Shown: positions 36,063 to 45,364, counted from the stretch's first letter. The stretch is DNA of 64,000 bases from Anaerolineae bacterium (GCA_019637615.1 JAHBVJ010000022.1:88015-152014), one strand, 5' to 3'. Numbers and translations are program-made. Notes: generated by a model not told the origin, from the letters alone.

Positions 36063-39000
36063 CTATTTCTTCGGCAGGAAGGTGGGCGACGGCGGGAATT
36101 GGAACGCCAGCGTCGGCAGCGGCGCAGCAGTAGCCACCATGACTTTTTCTGTCAGCAGTGCCTCGATCAATTCTTTGACCAAGGCCACATCCGCTTTGCC
36201 GTCTTGCGAGATTATGTTCACTTCCACGTTGTTTTTCACGAACATGAAATAGCGGACGGTATCCCCCGTCAACGCTTTGGCATTGAAATCCAGCACATCG
36301 ATCCCTTGGAGTGTGAAATATTCAGCCACGCCCGGAATGGTTTTCTTAATGTTTAGATTGTGTTCAGCCAGCTCATGCGCATCGGCAAAGGCAGTCTGAT
36401 ACTGGACGACTTTGAGTTGTAACGCACCGTTTTCGTAGGTCAGCGCAAGCACTTTGCCCGTCACTTTTTCGACGCTAGCGGGGCCGAAGATGTCGCTGGC
36501 ATTGGCCTTCAACACATCAGTTAGCTGCCAGTGAGGTGTACCGCGCGAAAGATAAGGGCTAAAGTTGAGATCGGACAGGGTAACTGCGATCTCAGCATCG
36601 CTGACGACACGCACAGGATTGACGGTCGGGAAGATGGCCCCGGTTGGTGTAACGGTGGGCGTTACCGGGGTCGCCGTCGGTACTTGTACCACGACCGACG
36701 AAGCAGGCACCAACGTAACAGGCGAGGCATCAACTGGTGTGCGCCCAAGGAACGGAGTGCGCGTCGGCGCGAGACCAGCCGCGTCACACCGCAGCGTCAG
36801 CGCAAATTGCACACGTTCGGTGCAGGTAAGTTCACGGATGTAATGGTGCGCCAGTGCCCATGTGACCAAGTCATCGCCCACCAGCGGCATTTGCCACGTG
36901 CGCACCGTGCCATCGCGCCCGACAGAAAGCAAGCGCCGTCCATCCGCGAGGAACAGGACATCGATAATCGCGCTGGTATGCCCCGTAAACGCCATGATTT
37001 TCGTACCAAGTTCGCGATCCCACAGGATGATCTGTGAATCGCGTCCGGCTGTGATGAGATAGCGTCCATCGGGGCTGAAGTCTGCCGAATACACGTAATC
37101 GAGATGTCCCCCGACGCGCCGAATCAGAGTCAAGGTTTGCGCGTCCCATAGGGCGGTGGTGCGATCATGAGAAGTCGTGAGCAAGAATTTGCCATCCGCA
37201 CTGAACACAATATTGTTGACGAAGGTGTTATGCCCGAATACGCGCTTAAGCTGGTTGCCTGTGGCGAGTTCCCACAGGAGGATGCCGCCCTCGTCATTGA
37301 ACAAATCTTTGGCTTCGCTCGGCCCGCTAAAGCCAGCCGCTACGTACCTGCCATCGGGCGAAATACGCGCCATCGTCACGGTATCGAGGTTATCGTCGCG
37401 CAACTCGCGCAGTTCTGCCCACGACTCGATGCTCCACACCTTGCCAGCGCAAATCGTACTCACATCCCCTTCTTGGCAGAAGAAGAAAATGGCCTGTTTG
37501 TCGTCGGGAGTAAGCGCGACGGTGGTAATAATGCTATCTTTGCCCAAGTCGTGGCGTTTCAGTTCTTGCCCCGTTTGCCGATCCCACCAGCGCAAACTGC
37601 CATCAAAACCGCCCGACAGCACGTACTTGCCATCGCGGCTGACGGCGACCGAGGCAACCCGCGTGCTATGCCCGATCAACTGTCGTGTCTGTTTGCCCGC
37701 TTGCAGATCAATGTCGAGAATCGTGCCCTCGTCCGTACCGATCAGGATCGCGTTGCCATCGGCGGTCACCATACTGCTGGCTGGCACGTAGCCGATGGTA
37801 TCATAGCGAGTCAGCTCGTTGTAGCTGGTTACTTGCCACAGTCGCACTGTCGTATCCCATGAGGCGGTAGCGACGGTTTTGCCATCGGGGCTGAAGGCGA
37901 CGCTGACGATGGAGCCTGAATGCCCGAGCATATTGGCGATGCGCTGCCCCGTTGACAAATCCCAGAGCTGCAAGGTTTGCCCGTTGCCACCCATCGCGGC
38001 AAAACGCCCATCGGGACTGAGCGCGAGGCAGAGATATATGTTGGCAGCCGATTCGCTCTCTTTGCGCCAGTGTTCTTTACCAGTGCGAACATCCCAGTAA
38101 GCGATGATGTTATCATCGCCCACACTGAGCGCAGAGCTGCCATCAAGGCTAAAGCGGACGGCTTCAAGCGCGTTTTCCGAGGCTTGCCAATGGCGGATTT
38201 CTTGCTTGGTCGCAGCGTCCCACAACGTCAGGAACCCCGCCGCATCTGCCGTGATTACCTGTGTAGCGTCGGCATTGATCGCGAGGCTTTTAACGGCGGC
38301 AGGCGCTGTCAGAGTCGCGGTTTGGGTCGCCGTCGCGATATTCCAGAATATGATTTGCCCTGCGCGATCTGCCGTCACCATCAATGTGCCAGTGTTATCG
38401 ATAGCCAATGCCGAAACTAACTGTCGATGCCCCGAATACTGTTTTTCGACTTCCTGCGTATCGAGCTTGACGAGCACGATCTCTTCGATGAGCGCCACGA
38501 GTATGTGCTGACCATCAGGTAGATAGGCTAACGCGCTGATCGGCTGATCAAATTGCATCCGGCTACGTTCTTGCCCCGTTTGTGCGTCCCAGATCAACAG
38601 CAGTCGATCTGATCCAGCGGAAGCAAGCGATTTGCCATCGGGGCTGTAGGCGACGGCATTGATGCGCAGGTCGTGGCCTTCCAGTTTGAGGCGCGTGCCA
38701 AGTGAATAAGCCGCCGCCGTCAGAGCATCGTGTGCCCGCGCGGGCGCATTTTCAATTGACTCCGCTTCGAGCGCGAGGGGCACGGCAAGATCGAGATTGC
38801 CAACTGCCAGCGCTTGCTGCGCATTGGCGGCCATCGACAGGCTGTAGCTTTCGGCGGCGCGGCGGTCTGCCAAGTCTGCGTTATTCTGCGCTACCCGTGC
38901 CAGCACGAAGGCCAATATCGCCAGCACGGTCATGACCGCCAGCGCGATGGAGACGGCGCTAAACTGCACGCGCTGACGCTGGCGCTGCGCCGTGCGGCTG

Positions 39001-39656
39001 GCATTGATATAACGCTGGTGAAGCTCCGTAGGAATGGGGTCTTTGCCAGCGGCGGAGGCTAACCATGTTTCCGCCTCCTGTAATTCCGCGCCACGCAGCA
39101 GGAAACTGACGTTTTCCTTGGCGCGTTCCCATTCGCGCGCACGGAGCAGGAGACGCGTGTGCAGCTTGACATGCGCCAGATCGGTATCCAGCACTCCCAA
39201 CAATTTCTGGAACTGGTCTTTAGACTGGGTCTGATTTTGGAACAGCGCCCAGTTCAGGCTCGATAACCGCTGCCAGTTGTCCCGCGCCGCCGCCATCGGA
39301 TCGCGCCCGTTCAGGCGCTGACGGGCGTTTTCATCGGGCGGGGTATTCATCAGCGCCGCAAATGTCTTTTGTTCATCGATCTGAGTCAGCAGCAGCGGGA
39401 TCATGCGTTTGTTGCGCTCGAAGGCGTAGGCGATCTCGGCATGGCAGACGTGGGAACTCAACGAATCCGGCGTCATCACGCAGATGAAGGCGTCCGACGC
39501 TTCGATTCCACCACAAATCTCGTTCCACCAATCGACAGAAAGTGGAATACTTTCCCAATCGACCCACGCTTCTCTGCCAACCGTCTGGAATTCGTCGTAG
39601 AGCTGGCGTACAAAGTCTTTGTCTTTGCGCGAATAGGAAATAAAGACGTCCGTCAT
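36063..39656 (-). CDS. TIR domain - transmembrane - 14x WD40 protein
   Basis: A 1197-residue protein. TIR domain at about 1-95, beginning MTDVFISYSRKDKDFV, with a candidate catalytic Glu (about 74) in SSHVCHAEIAYA, a position used by NAD-cleaving TIRs. A helical linker leads to one membrane helix at about 231-256. Fourteen WD40-type repeats follow (GHDLRINAVAYSPDGKSLAS and similar), enough for two seven-blade propellers. A C-terminal domain of about 170 residues from VVSDAEIAVTLSDLNFSPYL is not recognised. It may sense a ligand or surface with the propellers and signal through the TIR. Roles in immunity or development are both open. The two-helix protein at 39943 lies upstream on the same strand. 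Confidence 0.9.
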   Translation of the reverse strand: MTDVFISYSRKDKDFVRQLYDEFQTVGREAWVDWESIPLSVDWWNEICGGIEASDAFICVMTPDSLSSHVCHAEIAYAFERNKRMIPLLLTQIDEQKTFAALMNTPPDENARQRLNGRDPMAAARDNWQRLSSLNWALFQNQTQSKDQFQKLLGVLDTDLAHVKLHTRLLLRAREWERAKENVSFLLRGAELQEAETWLASAAGKDPIPTELHQRYINASRTAQRQRQRVQFSAVSIALAVMTVLAILAFVLARVAQNNADLADRRAAESYSLSMAANAQQALAVGNLDLAVPLALEAESIENAPARAHDALTAAAYSLGTRLKLEGHDLRINAVAYSPDGKSLASAGSDRLLLIWDAQTGQERSRMQFDQPISALAYLPDGQHILVALIEEIVLVKLDTQEVEKQYSGHRQLVSALAIDNTGTLMVTADRAGQIIFWNIATATQTATLTAPAAVKSLAINADATQVITADAAGFLTLWDAATKQEIRHWQASENALEAVRFSLDGSSALSVGDDNIIAYWDVRTGKEHWRKESESAANIYLCLALSPDGRFAAMGGNGQTLQLWDLSTGQRIANMLGHSGSIVSVAFSPDGKTVATASWDTTVRLWQVTSYNELTRYDTIGYVPASSMVTADGNAILIGTDEGTILDIDLQAGKQTRQLIGHSTRVASVAVSRDGKYVLSGGFDGSLRWWDRQTGQELKRHDLGKDSIITTVALTPDDKQAIFFFCQEGDVSTICAGKVWSIESWAELRELRDDNLDTVTMARISPDGRYVAAGFSGPSEAKDLFNDEGGILLWELATGNQLKRVFGHNTFVNNIVFSADGKFLLTTSHDRTTALWDAQTLTLIRRVGGHLDYVYSADFSPDGRYLITAGRDSQIILWDRELGTKIMAFTGHTSAIIDVLFLADGRRLLSVGRDGTVRTWQMPLVGDDLVTWALAHHYIRELTCTERVQFALTLRCDAAGLAPTRTPFLGRTPVDASPVTLVPASSVVVQVPTATPVTPTVTPTGAIFPTVNPVRVVSDAEIAVTLSDLNFSPYLSRGTPHWQLTDVLKANASDIFGPASVEKVTGKVLALTYENGALQLKVVQYQTAFADAHELAEHNLNIKKTIPGVAEYFTLQGIDVLDFNAKALTGDTVRYFMFVKNNVEVNIISQDGKADVALVKELIEALLTEKVMVATAAPLPTLAFQFPPSPTFLPKK

Positions 39657-39942
39657 AGCGCCTCCTCCCTAGCCCCATCCCCATTACCCCGTGTGCTGCA
39701 AGCGCTGTTCTTAGAATCGTCGGATCGTGCTCATCATAGCACAACAAGATTCATGACAAGCGTCTAGCTTGGTTCTGATGTACCACTAAATAAAGTAGGA
39801 GATGAGCGGATTTCGGGAATTAGGAATCGGCGCGCGGTGGGGCCAAAGGCAACGAAGGTACATTCGACAACCTCCGCCAAAGGCCGCTGAAACGGGGATA
39901 GTGCGAATACCATCCCCATCAGGCGGTTGATGGAACGACACT

Positions 39943-40395
39943 TTAGCCCATCGCATCGGGGCCGGGTAAATTGCGCCCCGTCGCCGTCGTGGTGCTGGTA
40001 CGGCGTTTGGCTTGCGCGGCTTGTGCTTCGTTGGCCTTCATCATGTAGCGGGCGATGAGCTTGGCTTGACGGCGATACATTTCCGTTTGCAGCGCGACAT
40101 TGCGCCGTGCGGTGCGGTTGTCGCGGATCGTGCCTTCATCGGGCACACCGACAGCGAGCAGAATCAGGCCGAAAAAGCGCATCAAGAAGTAGGTCAGCGA
40201 AAAGACGATGAGGTAAACCGTGACCGCAAACAGCAACGCCGTCAATGCTTCGTCGGCGCTCAGGATGCGTCCGCCGTTCCGCAGATCGAGCAGCACTTGC
40301 AAGATCGAGGTGATTGGCGTCGTTGTCGTTGTCGTCACGCTAAGCGCAAAGATGACGGATAAGGCTGCCACAATAGCCGAAATTGCGACCCCCAT
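39943..40395 (-). CDS. small membrane protein, hypothetical
   Basis: A 150-residue protein with two predicted helices (about 3-20 and 51-83), separated by a Thr-rich loop, and a basic C-terminal tail with Arg/Lys-rich helix. GAGGAG precedes the ATG. It lies 286 bp upstream of the TIR-WD40 gene on the same strand. It may form an operon with that gene, but the gap makes a separate promoter equally likely. Confidence 0.6.
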   Translation of the reverse strand: MGVAISAIVAALSVIFALSVTTTTTTPITSILQVLLDLRNGGRILSADEALTALLFAVTVYLIVFSLTYFLMRFFGLILLAVGVPDEGTIRDNRTARRNVALQTEMYRRQAKLIARYMMKANEAQAAQAKRRTSTTTATGRNLPGPDAMG

Positions 40396-40742
40396 AGCGA
40401 TTTCTCCTCATGTGAAGTCTTAAATAAAATCCCTTTCAGTGTGGCTCAGGGTGGCACTTTTGGCAAACGCTAGTTGAGCTGCGCGACGACGGAATCGCGA
40501 ACCAAAGATACGACGGCGACAAACAACCAGAGGACGCTACTTGAATCGAAATATCTCCATGATTCCATGAAGAAGGAATTATGTCAGAATTGTCCCAGCG
40601 TCACTGGCGACGATGCTACTGTCAGTGAGACTTCAAGCGCGTTTACCCAAGTCAAAATGCGTCAAGAAAGATCAATATTTACTCGCTGGCAACATATCAT
40701 TATTCTATAAATTGTTATCGGGATATAAGGGGTAGTATCACA
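40396..40742. other. intergenic region, divergent
   Basis: 347 bp between the minus-strand membrane protein and the plus-strand RAM-like genes. The last 100 bp are AT-rich and should hold the promoter for the gene at 40743, but no single consensus site stands out. A 78-codon TTG-initiated frame at 40474-40710 has no support. Confidence 0.4.
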
Positions 40743-41048
40743 ATGCCAGTATTAGCTGTCGTGAACGTCTCTTTGGAAGATCAGGAGGCGAGTAAAACCG
40801 TAGCCGCGAAAATCCGGAAGCTGAAAAAAGTCCAACGAGTTCTCGTGCTTAGCAAAAAACCTGTCATTTACGTCGCGGAAGGCTATTCACGGGCACGGTT
40901 TCAGGAACCGAATCCTATTCATTTGATCGTCTACGTGTCTGCGCGGACGTGTCTTGAAGCACTTAGCACGGTGCTGCAAATACGGAACGCGTCGGACGGG
41001 ATCAAGGGTACTGTCACCAGTTTAGGGTTCCCGGCAAAACCAGCCTAG
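40743..41048 (+). CDS. small hypothetical protein (ferredoxin-like fold suspected)
   Basis: A 101-residue soluble protein: MPVLAVVNVSLEDQEASKTV, KVQRVLVLSKKPVIYVAEGY and HLIVYVSA. The beta-alpha-beta pattern could be a ferredoxin-like or RAM fold, but no motif proves it. It starts 36 bp before the RAM-like gene at 41085 and is probably co-transcribed. Confidence 0.55.
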   Translation: MPVLAVVNVSLEDQEASKTVAAKIRKLKKVQRVLVLSKKPVIYVAEGYSRARFQEPNPIHLIVYVSARTCLEALSTVLQIRNASDGIKGTVTSLGFPAKPA

Positions 41049-41084
41049 CATTCGAGTATACGAGATGATCTAAGGAGGAGAATC

Positions 41085-41300
41085 ATGAGTGAAGGTGGGG
41101 CATTCGCCTATATCAGCCCAGCAGATAAGCTGGATGCTGCTTGCAGTACCATAAATGGCATACCCGGCGTGGAATGGGCTTACTATACGACGGGTGAATG
41201 GGATGTCTACGCTTCGATCAAATCCGCAGATTGGAACACGACGATGGCAGCCATTAGAAGTGTTGATGGAGTTTATGCCGTCGTTGAATGCCAAGCCTGA
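41085..41300 (+). CDS. stand-alone Lrp/AsnC ligand-binding (RAM) domain-like protein
   Basis: A 71-residue protein. FAYISPADKLDAACSTINGI, then PGVEWAYYTTGEWDVYASIK and IRSVDGVYAVVEC, follow the RAM (AsnC_trans_reg) pattern, in which GVxxAYxxTGxWDxxxxxK is the ligand-binding heart. There is no DNA-binding domain. Stand-alone RAM proteins bind amino acids or partner with regulators. A strong AAGGAGGAG precedes the ATG. Confidence 0.7.
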   Translation: MSEGGAFAYISPADKLDAACSTINGIPGVEWAYYTTGEWDVYASIKSADWNTTMAAIRSVDGVYAVVECQA

Positions 41301-41344
41301 CCATCCCAAGCAAGATGTCCTCATGCGCAGCGTGATTTGACGCG

Positions 41345-41369
41345 CCCCTATCTATTTGCGGGATAGGGG
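41345..41369 (+). terminator. hairpin between RAM-like gene and pentapeptide-like gene
   Basis: CCCCTATC (41345-41352) pairs with GATAGGGG (41362-41369). No T-run follows, so it could equally be a leader structure; the ATG of the next gene is 18 bp downstream. Confidence 0.4.
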
Positions 41370-41386
41370 TCAATAAGGAAGCCCGA

Positions 41387-43045
41387 ATGAAGCAATTGCG
41401 ATATGCCGCGCTATTCACAGCCATCTTGGCGATGACGTTGTTTACGATTGCCCCAGTACGCCCCGCGCTGGCAAGTGATCCGCCCAAAATGCAGGCCGAT
41501 GCCCTCTTGAACCTGATTCTAGAGGGGAACCCCGTCGTGCTGGATGGCTATGTCATCGAGGGATTCGTCGATTTTGAGACATTTTTCAAGGGGAAGCCGG
41601 AGATTCCCAACTCGATCAATATCAAAAATTCTGAATTCAAAGACGGTCTCAACGCCAAAAATATCGTGTTCAAGCAACCGATCTTTTTTTGGAATAACAA
41701 ATTCTTTGGCCCTGCCGTCGGATTCATTGGCGCTACCTTTGAGAACAACGCCATTTTCTCAGGCGCGGAATTCTACGCACCCGTCGATTTCAGCGGTGCG
41801 ACGTTTTTGATGGCAGCAAGTTTCTCGAAGACGCACTTCATTAACGATGCGGAATTCAATAAGTCCATCTTCAACGGCCTTGTTACGTTCAATTCAGCGA
41901 AATTTGATGATCCTGCTCGATTCAACGGCTCCCATTTTTGTGCGGAAGATCCCTCATCTACGACCTGTGCGAAGTATCCGGTTGACTTTGGATATTCGGT
42001 ATTCAAAGGAGCCACATCCTTCGCAGAGAGCGATTTTTCACGGCGGTCATTGGAAATCAGCTATAAAAGCGCGACTTTTGAGAAACCTGTGTCGTTCGAC
42101 AAAGCAACTTTTTCCAAGGTTAGCTTGGCTGGTACGCAATTTCAGTCATCAGCTTCCTTCAGATCAGCTAAGTTTGAAGAAGCCTCTTTTAACCACTGTT
42201 CTTTCAAACAACTGGACATCACGGACGCCGATTTTGCGGCATATGTTGATCTCACAGGGGCAAGCTACGATTCTTTAAAAACCTTCACCTTTGATTTCAG
42301 TAAACTCGTCCGCGCCGATGAGAGCCAAGATGATAGTTCAATCCGGCAGCAGCTCAATGATTATCGGGACGTGTTGCTGCGCCTTGAGGAGAATTTCCGC
42401 GCCAAAGGTCAACTGGTGCTGTCGCAACGTGCGCTGTATGAGCGCCGTCAGGTTGAGCGAACCCTGAATGCTGATCAATTGTCCTTCACCGAGCAGCTTC
42501 AAGATACCTTTGAAAAAGCGATGGGCGACTATGTTCGGCTAGATATTCCGCTGATGATTAGCGGGATAATCTTGCTAATCTCGTTTCTGATTTATCTCCT
42601 CTCACGCCTACTCAACATTACAGAAGTAAGAGTGGTTCCCGCCAACGCGATGAGTGCCAACAATTTGCCGCTCTTGATTCGCCTCATCACGCTCAAGATT
42701 CCCGTCACTTTGGAACGGCCTCCGCCAAAGGCAGTTGAAAACGCGGGCAGCAGGTCGAAGGTACACATCACCGAAACCACTACTTTGGATAAGGCTACGG
42801 TGCCCAATCCAGATGGCATGGGTTGGATCGCCTTCATGACTTTCATTAACTATCTCAAGTTCACGTTTCGGGTATTCAATGACGCGTTGGGGGGCAACGT
42901 CGAGCTTGTATGCCACGGATGGGGTTGGTATTGCATCATCTCCCTCCTTGTCTACCTCAATCGCTTGCTCGGCATTTGTTTCGTCGCTGGCTTAACCATC
43001 ACGTTGACCAACGTAGTACCGGCAGTAAAGACCCTATTTGGCTAG
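41387..43045 (+). CDS. secreted pentapeptide-like repeat protein with C-terminal membrane helices
   Basis: A 552-residue protein. Signal peptide at 1-29 (ALAS). About 80-300 carries many F-x2-A-x-F blocks (ATFENNAIFSGAEFYAPVDF), the spacing of Pentapeptide_3-type right-handed helices. A charged helical stretch (RLEENFRAKGQLVLSQRALY) follows. Two or more membrane helices (LMISGIILLISFLIYLLSRL and the C-terminal end) close the protein. The C-terminal region looks like a small channel-type module, but this is inference. AAGGAAG precedes the ATG. Confidence 0.75.
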   Translation: MKQLRYAALFTAILAMTLFTIAPVRPALASDPPKMQADALLNLILEGNPVVLDGYVIEGFVDFETFFKGKPEIPNSINIKNSEFKDGLNAKNIVFKQPIFFWNNKFFGPAVGFIGATFENNAIFSGAEFYAPVDFSGATFLMAASFSKTHFINDAEFNKSIFNGLVTFNSAKFDDPARFNGSHFCAEDPSSTTCAKYPVDFGYSVFKGATSFAESDFSRRSLEISYKSATFEKPVSFDKATFSKVSLAGTQFQSSASFRSAKFEEASFNHCSFKQLDITDADFAAYVDLTGASYDSLKTFTFDFSKLVRADESQDDSSIRQQLNDYRDVLLRLEENFRAKGQLVLSQRALYERRQVERTLNADQLSFTEQLQDTFEKAMGDYVRLDIPLMISGIILLISFLIYLLSRLLNITEVRVVPANAMSANNLPLLIRLITLKIPVTLERPPPKAVENAGSRSKVHITETTTLDKATVPNPDGMGWIAFMTFINYLKFTFRVFNDALGGNVELVCHGWGWYCIISLLVYLNRLLGICFVAGLTITLTNVVPAVKTLFG

Positions 43046-43069
43046 ACAACAACTTGGGCAATTGCCTAA

Positions 43070-43213
43070 TTGACGAAACCGCGCCGAAATACTACCATTG
43101 ATCCTCATGAGCAATTACCTGTGTGGCTTGACTACGAACACTACCACTACCACTCGGACTATGACGACGAGGTGGCGCTAGGACTTGCTCCGCAGAGGAC
43201 TCTAAACGAGTGA
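43070..43213 (+). CDS. possible 47-residue small protein
   Basis: A TTG-initiated frame with a protein-like composition in its second half (YEHYHYHSDYDDEVALGL). Its stop is ten bases before the intrinsic terminator at 43223, as for a normal small gene. There is no clear ribosome site. It overlaps the Thr-rich frame at 43107 in another register; only one of the two is likely to be real. Confidence 0.35.
   Translation: MTKPRRNTTIDPHEQLPVWLDYEHYHYHSDYDDEVALGLAPQRTLNE
43107..43181 (+). CDS. possible Thr-rich leader peptide upstream of asd
   Basis: A 24-codon frame starting ATG at 43107, with ten Thr among 24 residues, including TTNTTTTTRTMTT. It lies between the upstream gene and the intrinsic terminator at 43223-43249, in front of asd, which makes an intermediate of threonine synthesis. 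No ribosome site is visible and no alternative antiterminator pairing is obvious. The Thr codons may simply be a by-product of ACTACC repeats read in the overlapping frame at 43070. Confidence 0.3.
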   Translation: MSNYLCGLTTNTTTTTRTMTTRWR

Positions 43214-43222
43214 AGTTTGTGA

Positions 43223-43249
43223 GACGTGGGGCAGCCCCCACGTCTTTTT
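43223..43249 (+). terminator. intrinsic terminator or attenuator before asd
   Basis: GACGTGGGG (43223-43231) pairs perfectly with CCCCACGTC (43236-43244), followed by TTTTT. The asd start codon is 33 bp downstream. Confidence 0.85.
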
Positions 43250-43282
43250 GTTTTAGTACGGGAGTATTCAACAGGAGAACTT

Positions 43283-44362
43283 ATGTCGAAGATTTATGTT
43301 GCCATCCTTGGCGCGACGGGAGCGGTTGGACAGCGCTTCATCCAACTGCTGGAGCATCATCCGTGGTTCCGCGTGGCGGAAGTCGTGGCTTCTGACCGGA
43401 GCGCGGGCAAGCCATACGCGGAAGCGGCACGTTGGGTGTTACACGGTCAGCCCCCCTCTGACGTTGCCAACCTGATGGTCAAGCCGCTCGATGCCGCAAT
43501 TGAATCACCGATCGTGCTATCCGCGCTGCCCGGTGAGATCGCCAAAACACTCGAACTCGAACTGGCGGCACGCGGGCATGTGGTGTCGTCCAACACCAGC
43601 TCACATCGCATGGCTCCCGATGTGCCGATCTTGATCCCCGACCTGAACGCCGATCATGTCGGGCTGGTGGATGTGCAACGACAGAAGCGCGGTTGGACGA
43701 GCGGCGCACTGGTCACCATGTCGAATTGTACGTCGGTGCCGCTGGTGGTGGCGATGGCTCCGCTGGTCAAGTACGGCATCCAGAAAGCCAACGTGGTCAG
43801 TATGCAGGCGATCAGCGGCGCAGGCTACCCCGGTGTGGCTTCGCTGGACATCCTCGATAATGTGGTGCCGTACATCGGCGGTGAAGAAGAAAAGGTCGAG
43901 ATCGAGCCGCGCAAAATGCTCGGCAAGCTGGCGGGCGACGAGATCGCGCTGCTGGACACGGTGATCAGCGCGTCGTGCAACCGCGTGCCTGTGATCGACT
44001 CGCATCTGGTGGTGGCCTCGCTCAGTTTCGAGCATGTGCCGTCGCTTGACCAGATCAAAGCTGATTGGGAGCGCTACACGGGACACGATCTCGTGCGCGG
44101 CCTACCCTCCGCGCCGAATCCGATCATCACCTACACGGAAACAGCAGATCGTCCACAGCCGCGCCGCGATCGCGAAGCTGGCGCTGGCATGACCACGACG
44201 ATCGGGCGGCTACGTCCATGTCCGATTCTGGATGTGAAGTTCGTGGCGCTGTCACACAACACGATTCGCGGGGCAGCGGGAGGCGCGATTCTGAATGCCG
44301 AACTGCTGCTGGCGCAGGGCTACGTGCAGGGCGTCGGGAGTGTGGCGCTGGCGGCTAACTAA
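43283..44362 (+). CDS. asd: aspartate-semialdehyde dehydrogenase
   Basis: A 359-residue protein. It converts aspartyl-4-phosphate to aspartate 4-semialdehyde with NADPH, the branch point for lysine, threonine, methionine and isoleucine. The NADP fold begins VAILGATGAVGQRFIQLL; the catalytic cysteine is Cys149 in SNCTSVPL; the catalytic-base region is VIDSHLVV. Length and these motifs fit the archaeal/Gram-positive-like ASADH group rather than the E. coli type. Its start follows CAGGAG. It is preceded by the terminator at 43223. No other aspartate-pathway gene is adjacent. Confidence 0.93.
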   Translation: MSKIYVAILGATGAVGQRFIQLLEHHPWFRVAEVVASDRSAGKPYAEAARWVLHGQPPSDVANLMVKPLDAAIESPIVLSALPGEIAKTLELELAARGHVVSSNTSSHRMAPDVPILIPDLNADHVGLVDVQRQKRGWTSGALVTMSNCTSVPLVVAMAPLVKYGIQKANVVSMQAISGAGYPGVASLDILDNVVPYIGGEEEKVEIEPRKMLGKLAGDEIALLDTVISASCNRVPVIDSHLVVASLSFEHVPSLDQIKADWERYTGHDLVRGLPSAPNPIITYTETADRPQPRRDREAGAGMTTTIGRLRPCPILDVKFVALSHNTIRGAAGGAILNAELLLAQGYVQGVGSVALAAN

Positions 44363-44394
44363 CCTCGCGGCGGCTGATTACGCAATAAAAGCAA

Positions 44395-44429
44395 CGCCGG
44401 AATATCTCCGATGAGAGAGCATTCCGGCG
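44395..44429. terminator. bidirectional hairpin between asd and psuG
   Basis: CGCCGGAAT (44395-44403) pairs perfectly with ATTCCGGCG (44421-44429) between convergent genes; no T-run. Confidence 0.6.
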
Positions 44430-44449
44430 GCTGACTGATGATGGTCGAT

Positions 44450-45364
44450 TTAGAGCTTGCTGTATTCCACGGCGATCTGCGCGCCGACCGTGGCGTTGTT
44501 CTTGATCAACGAGATATTGGAGACCAAGCTGTTGCCCTCGGTCACTTCCTTGATGGCGGCGAGTAGATAGGGCGTAACGGCCTTGCCCGTGATCTTGGCG
44601 GCGCGGGTGCGTTCCAAGGCAGTGGCGATGGCGGCGCGGGCGTCTTCGACGGGCATTTCGTCAGCGGCGGGGACGGGCACACCGAGCAGCATCCCGCCCA
44701 TCATGCCGAGATCGAACTTGGCCTTAAGGAAACTGGCGACTTCTGCGGGATTCTGCGCGACCCAATCGACCTTGACGCCGCTGCTGCGCGAGTAGAACAG
44801 CGGGAAGGTGTCGATCTGGTAGCTGACCACCGGCACGCGGTGCGTTTCCAGATATTCCAAGGTGGCGGGGATGTCCATAAAGGCTTTGGTGCCGGAGCAT
44901 ACCGTCAGCACGGAATACTGCTCGATGGCGTGCAGATCGGCGGAGATGTCGAAGTCTTGCGAGGCAACTGGCCCTACGCCCCCGATCCCGCCTGTGACAA
45001 AGACACGGATACCCGCCGCCGCCGAGATGACCAAGCTGCATCCGGCAGTCGTCGCCGCGTCCAACTTCTTGGCGACGACCATCGGAATATCACGTTCAAC
45101 GGCTTTCAGGATATTCTTGCCCGTACCCATGAATTCGATCTCATCGCGGGTGAGGCCGACCTTGATCTCACCGCCGAGGATGCCTAGCGTGGCGGGGATG
45201 GCTCCACAGGCGCGGACGTTTTCCTCAACGGCAAGAGCGACCTCTACATTGGTGGGATAGGGCATTCCATGCGCGATGATGGTGGATTCCAACGCGAGGA
45301 CGGGCTTGCCCTCTTCCAAAGCCGCGCGGACTTCCGGATTGATGCTGACTGCTTCTGAGTGCAT
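44450..45364 (-). CDS. psuG: pseudouridine-5'-phosphate glycosidase
   Basis: A 304-residue enzyme that splits pseudouridine 5'-phosphate into uracil and ribose 5-phosphate. Conserved segments are LALESTIIAHGMPYPTNVEV, VAKKLDAATTAGCSLVISAA, VFVTGGIGGVGP and KVDWVAQNPAEVA. Length is typical. The usual partner kinase psuK is not adjacent, so the substrate must come from elsewhere. It is convergent with asd. Confidence 0.95.
   Translation of the reverse strand: MHSEAVSINPEVRAALEEGKPVLALESTIIAHGMPYPTNVEVALAVEENVRACGAIPATLGILGGEIKVGLTRDEIEFMGTGKNILKAVERDIPMVVAKKLDAATTAGCSLVISAAAGIRVFVTGGIGGVGPVASQDFDISADLHAIEQYSVLTVCSGTKAFMDIPATLEYLETHRVPVVSYQIDTFPLFYSRSSGVKVDWVAQNPAEVASFLKAKFDLGMMGGMLLGVPVPAADEMPVEDARAAIATALERTRAAKITGKAVTPYLLAAIKEVTEGNSLVSNISLIKNNATVGAQIAVEYSKL

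Noticed and set aside
40474..40710. 78-codon TTG-initiated frame
   Set aside because: No ribosome site, atypical composition and no motif; treated as intergenic.
43046..43250. Lysine (L-box) riboswitch before asd
   Set aside because: The region is too short and lacks the conserved L-box core segments; only a terminator hairpin and short frames are present.
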